Shown: in pieces, positions 39,375-46,524 of the stretch
Numbering within the stretch: the stretch's first letter is position 1
Layout of the letters: every line of letters begins with the position of its first letter
Source of the DNA: Clostridia bacterium
GTDB taxonomy: Bacteria > Bacillota > Clostridia > Christensenellales > Aristaeellaceae
DNA: 51,918 nt
NCBI GenBank assembly: GCA_017545905.1
Contig: JAFWXL010000112.1
Coordinates: 1-51,918, forward strand
Reading direction: 5' to 3'
Notes under the pieces: generated by a model
The model's input: the letters and a program-made list of their open reading frames with translations, nothing else
What the model was told of the DNA's origin: nothing
Database searches by the model: none
Made by a program: the position numbers and the translations under genes

Positions 39375-39665
39375 ATGGAGAACGACGCAAAGAGATATGT
39401 GGCTGCACATTTGACACAGCGTGCAGCGCTTGAGGGGCTTGCAGAGGAGTGCTGCGAGCTGGCGCAGGCGGCGCTGAAACTCATCAGGGCGATTGATGGT
39501 GAGAATCCCACGCCTGTGAGTGAGGAGAAGTGCGTCGAGAAGCTCCATGAGGAAGCCGGAGACGTTCTCATGCTTCTGGAGTTTCTTGGCATTGTGAGCG
39601 ATGGAATGACTGCTGACAATGCCAAGTGGGCGCGCTGGGCGGGGCGTATTCGGGCGAGCAAATGA
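39375..39665 (+). CDS. MazG-like nucleotide pyrophosphohydrolase
   Basis: A 96-residue all-alpha protein with EECCELAQAALKLIRAID and EKLHEEAGDVLMLLEFLG, matching the ExxE ... ExxD metal-binding pattern of the MazG/all-alpha NTP pyrophosphatase superfamily. Such phage enzymes hydrolyse NTPs or dNTPs. It follows the holin by 2 bases and is the last phage gene before a strong terminator. Confidence 0.75.
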   Translation: MENDAKRYVAAHLTQRAALEGLAEECCELAQAALKLIRAIDGENPTPVSEEKCVEKLHEEAGDVLMLLEFLGIVSDGMTADNAKWARWAGRIRASK

Positions 39666-39681
39666 GAATAAGAATAAGTGA

Positions 39682-39719
39682 ATCGGGCTGATAGGAAAAG
39701 ACCTATCAGCCCGATTTTT
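39682..39719 (+). terminator. Strong terminator ending the late phage transcript
   Basis: A perfect 14-bp stem, ATCGGGCTGATAGG (39682-39695) and CCTATCAGCCCGAT (39702-39715), is followed by TTTT. Confidence 0.93.
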
Positions 39720-40402
39720 GTATTTGCATGGAATCCTGCAGGATGGATCTGCGGGAGATCTCCATGGGCGGCGATCCGCGCCGCAGGAGCGCATCTGCAG
39801 GGGAATTTGCCTGCAAAATGGGCGATTCTGAGCCATTTTCAGCGGTGCAAGGGTGGGATTGGTGGGGCATGGCGTGAGATAAGGGCGCACAGAGGGCGCG
39901 TTTCCAGGGCCTGGCAGGCGGCTTGGGATGCAAGGGATTGTAGGTCGGTGAGGAGAGACGGAGAGGAGGGGGCACGTTGGCCATGACCAGGAGCTAGCTG
40001 AGCCGCGCGCCTTATGCGCGCCTAGCGGCAGCGTGAACAATCCGAGCAAAATTTTCAGGCGCGCACCCAGCCTCGCAGGGTACCCCGCCCTACCCTCGCG
40101 AAATCGGGTATGGGGTTCCCCACCAAAGGGGCCCCATCATAAATAATAAAAAAGAAAAATGTGGAAATAATAGGGGGTGCCTGATTTGTTGTGAGTAATG
40201 CACAAGGTTTTATACATCCCTGTGGATAACTTTGCGCGGTTTGCGGATAGGCTGGCGCGGCAGTATGAATGGGAAAAAATACAAAGATATCGCCGCTTCG
40301 TTTCGTTTTTCCGTAATACTCCTCACAATAGAATCGGAAGAGGGATAATTGCCTGCCCGGATGCATAGCTTCAAAAGCGCCGCGAAGGCAGGAGAAAGGG
40401 GG
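39720..40402. other. Non-coding junction region containing the right prophage border
   Basis: This 683-base stretch has no supported gene. It begins GC-rich with hairpins such as GCGCGC-CTTAT-GCGCGC near 40005-40021. A C/G-rich block (GGTACCCCGCCCTACCC ... GGGGTTCCCCACC, ~40078-40126) and an AT-rich part with one perfect DnaA-box-like TGTGGATAA (40221-40229) follow. The change from phage to host DNA falls here, but no core repeat shared with the left end could be recognised. Confidence 0.5.
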
Positions 40403-41194
40403 ATGCGCATGGGAATCGTGATGCAGCGCAGAAAAAGAAGGCGGGCGGCACGGATGCGCAGCGCTATATTAATATCTGCCATGGCGTCTGCTGTGGCAGC
40501 GCTGACGGTGATGACGATGCATATCCTTCCGGGCGGTATTGCGGATGGCTTGCAGGCGTTTTCGCAGCAAGGACAGATCGTGATGACCCTGCCGGGCTAT
40601 GACGTCTATGCGCTGCAGCTTGCGGTTTTTGATCATGGCGAACGCGCAGCAGCAGAGGCTGCACGCCTGCAAAAGGAAGGCGTGCGCTGCGTCATCTGGC
40701 AGCGTGAAAAAATGCGCATTATCGTCAGTGCAGCCTGCGAAAAGGATCAGCTGGATAGGGCGGCAGCCGGCGGATATGAGGCGTATGTCATCCGGGATTC
40801 TCTTGAGGAGATCCCGCTTCGTCTGAGCGCACGTGCGGATGATGCGGCGATGGCACGGCGCCTGCTTGAAACGCCGGACGCCGTATTTGCAGCGCTGACA
40901 GATGACGGGCAGACAACCGCTGGGATTGCGGCTCAAACGCGGATGCTTGCTGAAGAAGCGCTAGGCATGCAGGTGCAAAATGCCCTGTATACCCAGCTTG
41001 CGCAGAGCTTGATCAGCTGGTGCGATATCGTACAGGATACGCTGGAGGTATCAGGAGAGGCCGCGGCGCGCAGCTACGGCGCGTTGACCATGTGCACGAT
41101 CTGCCGTCAGCTTCGTCAGACGCTGAGCGAGCCGAGCACAGCCTCCGCGCAGCGGACGCCGTCCACGGCGGCAGATGTGATGCCGCCGGCATAA
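40403..41194 (+). CDS. SPOR-like single-pass membrane protein
   Basis: A 263-residue protein. A very basic start (QRRKRRRAARMRS) leads into one membrane helix (residues ~20-40), so the rest is outside the membrane. Residues ~60-125 (YDVYALQLAVFDHGERAAAE, AARLQKEGVRCVIWQREKMR) resemble a SPOR peptidoglycan-binding domain. The remainder is helical. ATG 40403 is chosen for AGGAG eight bases upstream. Its 3' end overlaps the convergent oxidoreductase gene by 79 bases. Confidence 0.65.
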   Translation: MRMGIVMQRRKRRRAARMRSAILISAMASAVAALTVMTMHILPGGIADGLQAFSQQGQIVMTLPGYDVYALQLAVFDHGERAAAEAARLQKEGVRCVIWQREKMRIIVSAACEKDQLDRAAAGGYEAYVIRDSLEEIPLRLSARADDAAMARRLLETPDAVFAALTDDGQTTAGIAAQTRMLAEEALGMQVQNALYTQLAQSLISWCDIVQDTLEVSGEAAARSYGALTMCTICRQLRQTLSEPSTASAQRTPSTAADVMPPA

Positions 41195-42732
41195 CCTGCG
41201 CCCTCGCCGCAGGGATACAGGCCGATGCAATCGACGCTCATCAGATCCTCGCCGCGCGGAATGCGAACGGGGGAAGAGGAACGGGTTTCAGGGCCTGTGA
41301 GCACGGCGTCAGGATGATCAAAGCCGCGCAGCTTTCTGCCCAGCAGGGGCAGCGCCTCGCGCATGGCAGTCACGATATAATCCGGCAGCAGCTTGCCAAG
41401 ATCGCCCATCACCACGCCGGGCTTGTAGCTGGGCGTTACAGAGCGGAATGATGTGCTTGCACGGCCGGCAAGCAGGTCGCCGGCCAGCTGGGCAGGCGCT
41501 TTGCCTGTGCATCCGCCGAGGGAAAAGGCTTTGCGCTCGATTTCGCGCTGGAGATACATGCCGGCAAGCGGATGCGCACTGCCAAAGTCTTCTGGTCCCA
41601 CGCCGACGAGCAGCGCGCTGTTTGCGTTTTCGAGATCGCGGGCAAAGCAGCTCATGCCATTGGTCACAACGCTCTCTTCTTCGCTGGCGGAGGCGACCAC
41701 ACTGCCGCCGGGGCACATGCAGAAGGTATATACGCTGCGGCCTGAGGGAAGATGAAGCGCGAGCTTGTAATCCGCTGCGCCCAGCGCAGGATGCGCGGCA
41801 AAGTCGCCATACTGCGCGCGATTGACGATCAGCTGAGGATGCTCGATGCGCGCGCCGATGGAAAATGGTTTCTGCGTCAGGGAAAAGCGGCTTTCATGCA
41901 GCATGGTAAAGGTATCGCGCGCACTGTGGCCGATGGCCAGAATGACACGCGAAGTGGGCAGCTCGTGCTCGCCCAGCGCGTTCTCGTAGCGCAGCGCGGA
42001 GATTGCGCCGTTGCTTTGGATGATCTGTGTCATTCGTGCGCCGAAATGCACCTCGCCGCCCAGCCGGATAATCTCCTCGCGCATGGCCTTGACCACATGA
42101 CGCAGATTGTCCGTACCGATATGCGGCTTGGCATAGACAAGAATCTCTTTGGGCGCGCCAAAGCGCACGAATGTGCGCAGGATATGCTCGCCGCGCGGGT
42201 CCTTGGTGCCGGTATTGAGCTTGCCGTCAGAGAATGTGCCCGCGCCGCCCTCGCCGAACTGGACGTTGGATGTGGTTTTGAATGCGCTTTGTCCGTTTTC
42301 CCAGTAGGCACGCACATCGCGTGTACGCGTATCGACGTCCTGACCACGCTCAAGCACGATGGGGCAGGCGCCGCTTTCGGCCAGCGTCAGCGCAGCAAAC
42401 AGGCCTGCCGGGCCAAAGCCGACAACGACGGGCCGCACAGCGGGCGCGGCTTTCAGCCGGGGGACGACAGGCGGCGCATACGGCTCGACAATGGCGCCGG
42501 CATTGGGAGCAAGGCGCGCGGCAAGCCTGCGTTCATCCTGCGGATTTCTGAGGGTTACATCGATGGAAACGACGAAGCACACGTCGTTTTTTTTGCGTGC
42601 GTCAACGCTCTTTTTGCTGATTTCACAGTGCGCAATCTGGCTCTGCGTGCAGCCGAGCTTTTTTGCTGCAGCACCGGCAAGCAATTTGGCCGAATAATCG
42701 AGCGGAATCTTGATATTGTGAAGACGGATCAT
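41116..42732 (-). CDS. FAD-dependent dehydrogenase, COG2509-like
   Basis: A 538-residue flavoprotein. The N-terminal ~85 residues form the small RNA-binding-like domain typical of this family (LDYSAKLLAGAAAKKLGCTQ ... ISKKSVDARKKNDVCFVVSI). The FAD Rossmann motif is VVVGFGPAGLFAALTLAESG (~101-120). Conserved segments SNVQFGEGGAGTFSDGKLNT and LYPCGEGAGYAGGITSAAVD follow. The substrate is unknown; the family is often adjacent to other flavoenzymes, as here. It is the second gene of a leftward operon. Confidence 0.9.
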   Translation of the reverse strand: MIRLHNIKIPLDYSAKLLAGAAAKKLGCTQSQIAHCEISKKSVDARKKNDVCFVVSIDVTLRNPQDERRLAARLAPNAGAIVEPYAPPVVPRLKAAPAVRPVVVGFGPAGLFAALTLAESGACPIVLERGQDVDTRTRDVRAYWENGQSAFKTTSNVQFGEGGAGTFSDGKLNTGTKDPRGEHILRTFVRFGAPKEILVYAKPHIGTDNLRHVVKAMREEIIRLGGEVHFGARMTQIIQSNGAISALRYENALGEHELPTSRVILAIGHSARDTFTMLHESRFSLTQKPFSIGARIEHPQLIVNRAQYGDFAAHPALGAADYKLALHLPSGRSVYTFCMCPGGSVVASASEEESVVTNGMSCFARDLENANSALLVGVGPEDFGSAHPLAGMYLQREIERKAFSLGGCTGKAPAQLAGDLLAGRASTSFRSVTPSYKPGVVMGDLGKLLPDYIVTAMREALPLLGRKLRGFDHPDAVLTGPETRSSSPVRIPRGEDLMSVDCIGLYPCGEGAGYAGGITSAAVDGVRCAEAVLGSLSV

Positions 42733-42761
42733 GAAAGGTCCTTTCTATCAGACAGGGAAAG

Positions 42762-43985
42762 TTACTGACGGGAGAGGATATCCTTCGCCGCGGCGAGCGC
42801 ACCGGCAAAGGCAAAGTGGAGATTGTATCCGCCGCACGGGCCGTCTGCATCGAGCGTCTCGCCCAGAATATACAGGCCATCAAACAGGCGGGAGGCCATC
42901 GTCCGGGGATCAACCTCGGCAAGGGCAATGCCGCCGCGCGTGACCTGTGCGTTTTTGAATCCCTGCGTGCCGATAACCGGTAGCGCGAAGGCAGAAATGT
43001 AATCGCAGATTGCACGAATCTGATCTTCATGCAGGCAGGAAACCTGCATTTCGGGCGAAATGCCGCTTTGTTTGAGCAGGGCCATCGACAGAAGGCGCGG
43101 AAACACGCCGGTGAAAATGCTCAGCGCACTGTGATCGGGACGCGCTGTGATGCGCTCACGGAACCATGTGGAAACATTGAGGATCTCCGGCAGCAGATTG
43201 ACCAGTAGGCGAACGCGCTTCCTGGCGTCGAGGGCCTGTGCGGCAAGGCCGGACAACTGGAAAACGCACACGCCGGATACGCCGTAATCGGTAAAAAGCA
43301 GCTCGCCGGTTTCGCGGGCAGCGGGTTTTCCGCCGATTTCCAGCGTCAGCGCTGCCTGAATACGTACGCCCTTGAGGCTGCGCAGCGCGCCATGATCGCA
43401 CCTGAGCTGTACCAGCGCCGGGAACTGCCTGCATGCGCTGTGACCGAGCGTTTCCAGCAGACGGATGCCGGCACCGTCTGTGCCCAGATGAGGACTGGCG
43501 CTGCCGCCCATGGCGCACAGCACGGTCGGCGCAAATAATCCTTCACCGCTGCTGAGCTGCACGCTCCATCCGCCGCGGCGCGACGGCGTAAGCGATACAG
43601 CCTCCTGTCCGGTGAGGATGGTCACGTTTTCCGATTCACAGGCTGCGCGCAGCACGTCGAGCACGGAAGAGGCCATCAGCGTGCGCGGATAGATTCTTCC
43701 ATCCTCGCTGCAGGTCATCAGGCCCAGTCCGGAAAAGAAACCGAGCACATCGCCCGGCGGAACCTGCCGGTAAAGCGTATCGACAAACGACGCCGCTCCG
43801 CCGTAAAATGCGGGGTTCATGTTTTCGTTGGACAGATTGCAGCGGCCGTTGCCGGAGGCCATGATCTTTTTGCCTACGCGGTCAAGACGCTCAACGAGCG
43901 CAATGCGCAGGCCCGATCCGGCAAGCGCAGCGCATGCGGTCAGACCGGCTGCGCCGCCGCCGAGGATGATGCAGTCAAAGTGCAT
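42762..43985 (-). CDS. NAD(P)/FAD-dependent oxidoreductase, HI0933/YhiN (BaiN-like) family
   Basis: A 407-residue flavoprotein. The FAD motif DCIILGGGAAGLTACAALAG is at the start, with KKIMASGNGRCNLSNENM and a C-terminal NLHFAFAGALAAAKDI typical of the family. BaiN, a member in Clostridium scindens, is reported to act in bile acid dehydroxylation, but most relatives are uncharacterised, so I do not assign that role. The start follows AAAGGAGACTGATC. It lies 29 bases upstream of the second flavoprotein gene. Confidence 0.9.
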   Translation of the reverse strand: MHFDCIILGGGAAGLTACAALAGSGLRIALVERLDRVGKKIMASGNGRCNLSNENMNPAFYGGAASFVDTLYRQVPPGDVLGFFSGLGLMTCSEDGRIYPRTLMASSVLDVLRAACESENVTILTGQEAVSLTPSRRGGWSVQLSSGEGLFAPTVLCAMGGSASPHLGTDGAGIRLLETLGHSACRQFPALVQLRCDHGALRSLKGVRIQAALTLEIGGKPAARETGELLFTDYGVSGVCVFQLSGLAAQALDARKRVRLLVNLLPEILNVSTWFRERITARPDHSALSIFTGVFPRLLSMALLKQSGISPEMQVSCLHEDQIRAICDYISAFALPVIGTQGFKNAQVTRGGIALAEVDPRTMASRLFDGLYILGETLDADGPCGGYNLHFAFAGALAAAKDILSRQ

Positions 43986-44133
43986 GATCAGTCTCCTTTG
44001 TGCCGGCGATTTCCTTTTCACGCCGCGCGAGAATACGGGGAAGATGACAGAGCATCGGACAGGTCGCCGTGGTGGCGGAGGTGATATCCGCAATCGGTGC
44101 GGCCGCGTACATGTCGCCGCCGCAGATCATCAT
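43975..44133 (-). CDS. Possible small protein (52 aa) upstream of the flavoprotein operon
   Basis: A 52-residue frame starting ATGATGATC (MMICGGDMYAAAPIADITSA) and containing ATCPMLCHLPRILARREKEI. It overlaps the flavoprotein start by 11 bases, which would give translational coupling. The ribosome-binding site is weak (AAGGCCGCGG). A Cys pair (C-P-M-L-C) is present. The support is frame, overlap and the otherwise empty gap. Confidence 0.35.
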   Translation of the reverse strand: MMICGGDMYAAAPIADITSATTATCPMLCHLPRILARREKEIAGTKETDHAL

Positions 44134-44332
44134 ACCGCGGCCTTGTGGGCATACGCATTAGGGATACCTCAAAAGCATGCGGGATATTCAGTTCATTATA
44201 GCACACGCCAAGGAAAAAATACAACGGCGCGTGCATATAGTTTGTAAGGAACGGCGGCGAAGCCGCGCCTGCAGAAGACAGCAGAATTTCGGATTGAAAA
44301 AGCACGCCGCGTGCGGCGGGAACGGAGGATGT

Positions 44333-45091
44333 ATGATTGAACGGTTCCGGATGCACTTTGCTCCTGGCATGGACGAGCGCATGGTGAGCGTCTTTTTGCC
44401 CGGAGGATATGAAGAAAGCGATGCAGCTTATCCGGTGATGTACATGTTTGACGGGCAGAATGCGTTTGAGGAGGACAAGGCTGACTATGGCAACTCGTGG
44501 AGCCTGCATGAGTTTGCCGGCGGCTGGGAGAAGGATGTCATCATCGTGGGTATAGAAAGCAGCCGAGAAAGCGACCGGCATCTGGCGGAATATTGTCCGT
44601 ATCATCTGGCGCCAAGAATGTGGGAAGGGCTTCGCGGACGTGGACGCTCTACAATGGAATGGATCGTCGATTCGCTCAAGGCGCATATTGACAGCCGATA
44701 CCGTACCATGAAGGACAGGCTGTGCACAGGCGTGATGGGCGCAGGACTTGGCGGCCTGATGAGCCTGTACGCCGTGACGGCATTCAACGGCGTGTTTTCC
44801 AAGGCGGCATGCCTCTCCGTGCCGGTGGGCATCTGCTATCCGCAGCTGCTGCGGCAGGTGCGTGATGAGAGGATCGACCCGGATACGCGCGTGTATCTCT
44901 CTCTTGGCGAGAGCGAAGCGCGGGACAGGAAGATGCTTGCCCATCTGATCGCCTGCAATCTGACCATCGGTAATATTCTTCAGAGCAAAAATGCGCACGT
45001 GTATCCGGCACTGCTGGAGGGCGGCAGACACTGTGAGGCGGATTGGAAAGCGCAGACGCCGGAATTCATGCGTTTTCTCTGGCTGGAATGA
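44333..45091 (+). CDS. Esterase-fold protein lacking the nucleophilic serine
   Basis: A 252-residue alpha/beta-hydrolase of the putative esterase (Fes/YbbA-like) family. PVMYMFDGQNAF, GWEKDVIIVGIES and the late GGRHCEADWKAQTPEFMRFL (H233) fit the family. At the nucleophile elbow the sequence is VMGAGLGGLMSLY, where active members have G-x-S-x-G; residue 138 is Gly (codon GGA). The protein may therefore be a non-catalytic binder. ACGGAGGATGT fixes ATG 44333; an open upstream extension is not used. Confidence 0.8.
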   Translation: MIERFRMHFAPGMDERMVSVFLPGGYEESDAAYPVMYMFDGQNAFEEDKADYGNSWSLHEFAGGWEKDVIIVGIESSRESDRHLAEYCPYHLAPRMWEGLRGRGRSTMEWIVDSLKAHIDSRYRTMKDRLCTGVMGAGLGGLMSLYAVTAFNGVFSKAACLSVPVGICYPQLLRQVRDERIDPDTRVYLSLGESEARDRKMLAHLIACNLTIGNILQSKNAHVYPALLEGGRHCEADWKAQTPEFMRFLWLE

Positions 45092-45119
45092 GTGCTTTTT
45101 GACGCGGAAGCAAAAAAGA

Positions 45120-45142
45120 AAAGCGGGTAAGCAACCCGCTTT
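45120..45142. terminator. Bidirectional terminator
   Basis: AAAGCGGGT (45120-45128) and ACCCGCTTT (45134-45142) form a 9-bp stem with A-rich and T-rich flanks between convergent genes. Confidence 0.8.
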
Positions 45143-45144
45143 AA

Positions 45145-45867
45145 TTATCGTCTGAGTTTCTGGCAGTACTGTGTACAGAGCTTGTCGGTACAGTTGGCGC
45201 ATTGCAGCGCGGCATTGGTCTTGTCCCAGAATCGCTCGGGATGCACGAGAATGCAGAGTTCCCAGATCAAAAAGACGACCAGAGACATCCCGAACAGGCT
45301 CCACGCGTAGAAGCTGGGGATAAAGAGCATGGGGGAGAACATCATCAGATGATCCCAGTTGAAGATGCGGCAGGTGGTGCAGCATCGATTCTTCATCATC
45401 AGCCGGAACGGACACCAGATCAGCACACAGATGAGATCGCAGACATAAAACGCCACAGTGATGAGGAACAGATGCACATGACTGAGCACATGGGCGGCAT
45501 GCAGCGCGCCGATGGCGGCGATGAGCAGCGTCCATACGACAAGCACCCAGTATGCGGATCTGGCGGCGGATTTTGCATGCTCCTTGATTGCCTGCGGATT
45601 GATCTTTTCGCAGATGGGACGGAAGTGCTGCCTGAAAACCTTGAGCGAGCCGATAGAGATATGCTTCTGAATGGGGATGAGCTGCGCAAGCATGTCGATC
45701 ATCCAGATGATCCACAGCAGATGCATGAGACCAAAGCTCCTGAAAAAGCCCATTCCCTCAAGCGGCGCAAAAACACCAGGCCGAAAAAAGAACAGACAGA
45801 CGCTGAGCAGGAAGATAAAAATGCGGCCGATCAGGCGCGCAAAGTAGATTTTTCGGATTGTGGACAT
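45145..45867 (-). CDS. Polytopic membrane protein with cysteine clusters
   Basis: A 240-residue protein with about six hydrophobic segments (residues ~13-30, 45-62, 105-122, 130-150, 170-185, 190-208). A conserved-looking cytoplasmic or external loop NRCCTTCRIFNWDHLMMFSP lies between segments, and the C-terminal tail has CANCTDKLCTQYC, so a metal site or redox cysteines are likely. I recognise the pattern from Clostridia genomes but know no function. GGAGAG lies upstream of the ATG. Confidence 0.75.
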   Translation of the reverse strand: MSTIRKIYFARLIGRIFIFLLSVCLFFFRPGVFAPLEGMGFFRSFGLMHLLWIIWMIDMLAQLIPIQKHISIGSLKVFRQHFRPICEKINPQAIKEHAKSAARSAYWVLVVWTLLIAAIGALHAAHVLSHVHLFLITVAFYVCDLICVLIWCPFRLMMKNRCCTTCRIFNWDHLMMFSPMLFIPSFYAWSLFGMSLVVFLIWELCILVHPERFWDKTNAALQCANCTDKLCTQYCQKLRR

Positions 45868-45998
45868 ATGAGCCGGTGCTCTCCTTCATGATGCGCTTTC
45901 CGCCTTGACAGAAAAACGGAAAAATATTATCATCCATTATATCGGATTTACGGCTTTTTTGCAAGAAGATCGCTTACAGACCGGGAGGACTAGAGAAC

Positions 45999-46469
45999 AT
46001 GCTGCAGACGACGCTGTGCTATCTGGATGTGGATGGAAAGACGCTGATGCTTCACCGGATCAAGAAAAAGAACGACGTCAACCATGATAAGTGGATCGGC
46101 ATCGGCGGCAAGTTTGAGCATGGCGAGAGCCCAGAGGAATGCATGCTCCGCGAGTTCAGGGAGGAGACGGGCCTTGTGCTGACTGCGTGGGCCTATCGGG
46201 GGATTGTTACGTTCGTTTCGCAGGACTGGTGTGAATACATGCATCTGTTCACTGCAGACCGGTATGAGGGAACCATCCGCGAATGCGATGAGGGAACGCT
46301 GGAATGGGTTGACTGGGACAGGATTCCTGCTCTGCCCATCTGGGAGGGCGATAAAGTCTTTTTGCGTCTGCTCAGAGATGGCGCGCCGTTCTTCTCGCTC
46401 AAGCTCGTCTACGAAGGGGAGCGGCTTGTGCGTGCTGCGCTCAATGGCAAAGAACTCGGCATTGCATAA
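45999..46469 (+). CDS. NUDIX hydrolase (8-oxo-dGTP diphosphatase-like)
   Basis: A 156-residue Nudix protein. The Nudix box runs from G37: GKFEHGE, SPEECML, REFREETGL, a full match to G-x5-E-x7-REUXEE-x-GU. The N-terminal TTLCYLDVDGKTLMLHRIKK and DKWIGIGGKFE are typical of MutT/YtkD-like enzymes that cleanse oxidised nucleotides. It has its own downstream terminator. Substrate is inferred from family only. Confidence 0.93.
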   Translation: MLQTTLCYLDVDGKTLMLHRIKKKNDVNHDKWIGIGGKFEHGESPEECMLREFREETGLVLTAWAYRGIVTFVSQDWCEYMHLFTADRYEGTIRECDEGTLEWVDWDRIPALPIWEGDKVFLRLLRDGAPFFSLKLVYEGERLVRAALNGKELGIA

Positions 46470-46477
46470 TACGATAA

Positions 46478-46510
46478 GCCTGACGCAGGAATGCTCTGCG
46501 TCAGGCGTTT
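46478..46510 (+). terminator. Terminator after the NUDIX gene
   Basis: GCCTGACGCAG (46478-46488) and CTGCGTCAGGC (46496-46506) form an 11-bp stem followed by GTTTTG. The convergent radical SAM gene ends 15 bases on. Confidence 0.85.
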
Positions 46511-46524
46511 TGTGATGTGAATGG

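Larger units (their letters stand above)
5975..40050. mobile_element. Complete-looking temperate siphophage (prophage), right border approximate
   Basis: All modules expected of a lambda/HK97-like temperate phage are present in standard order: serine recombinase, repressor/Cro, replication, late regulator, packaging, capsid, tail with frameshifted chaperones, lysis. The left junction lies close to 5975, where the recombinase gene runs into the ribosome-binding site of a host gene. The right junction lies between the terminator after the last phage gene (39719) and the first host gene (40403). I could not find a convincing shared core sequence; serine-recombinase cores can be very short. In the empty site, the DUF6062-like gene and the 40403 gene would be divergent neighbours. 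Confidence 0.88.

Noticed and set aside
39828-39840. Shared ATTCTGA between the right junction region and the left recombinase end as an attachment core
   Set aside because: Seven bases are expected by chance in this comparison, and the flanks do not match.
40221-40229. DnaA-box-like TGTGGATAA near the right prophage end
   Set aside because: A single box is expected by chance in a window this size and no cluster accompanies it.
44177-44332. N-terminal extension of the esterase-like protein
   Set aside because: The extension is Arg/Lys-rich, lacks a ribosome-binding site, and the conserved fold starts after the ATG at 44333, which has ACGGAGGA.
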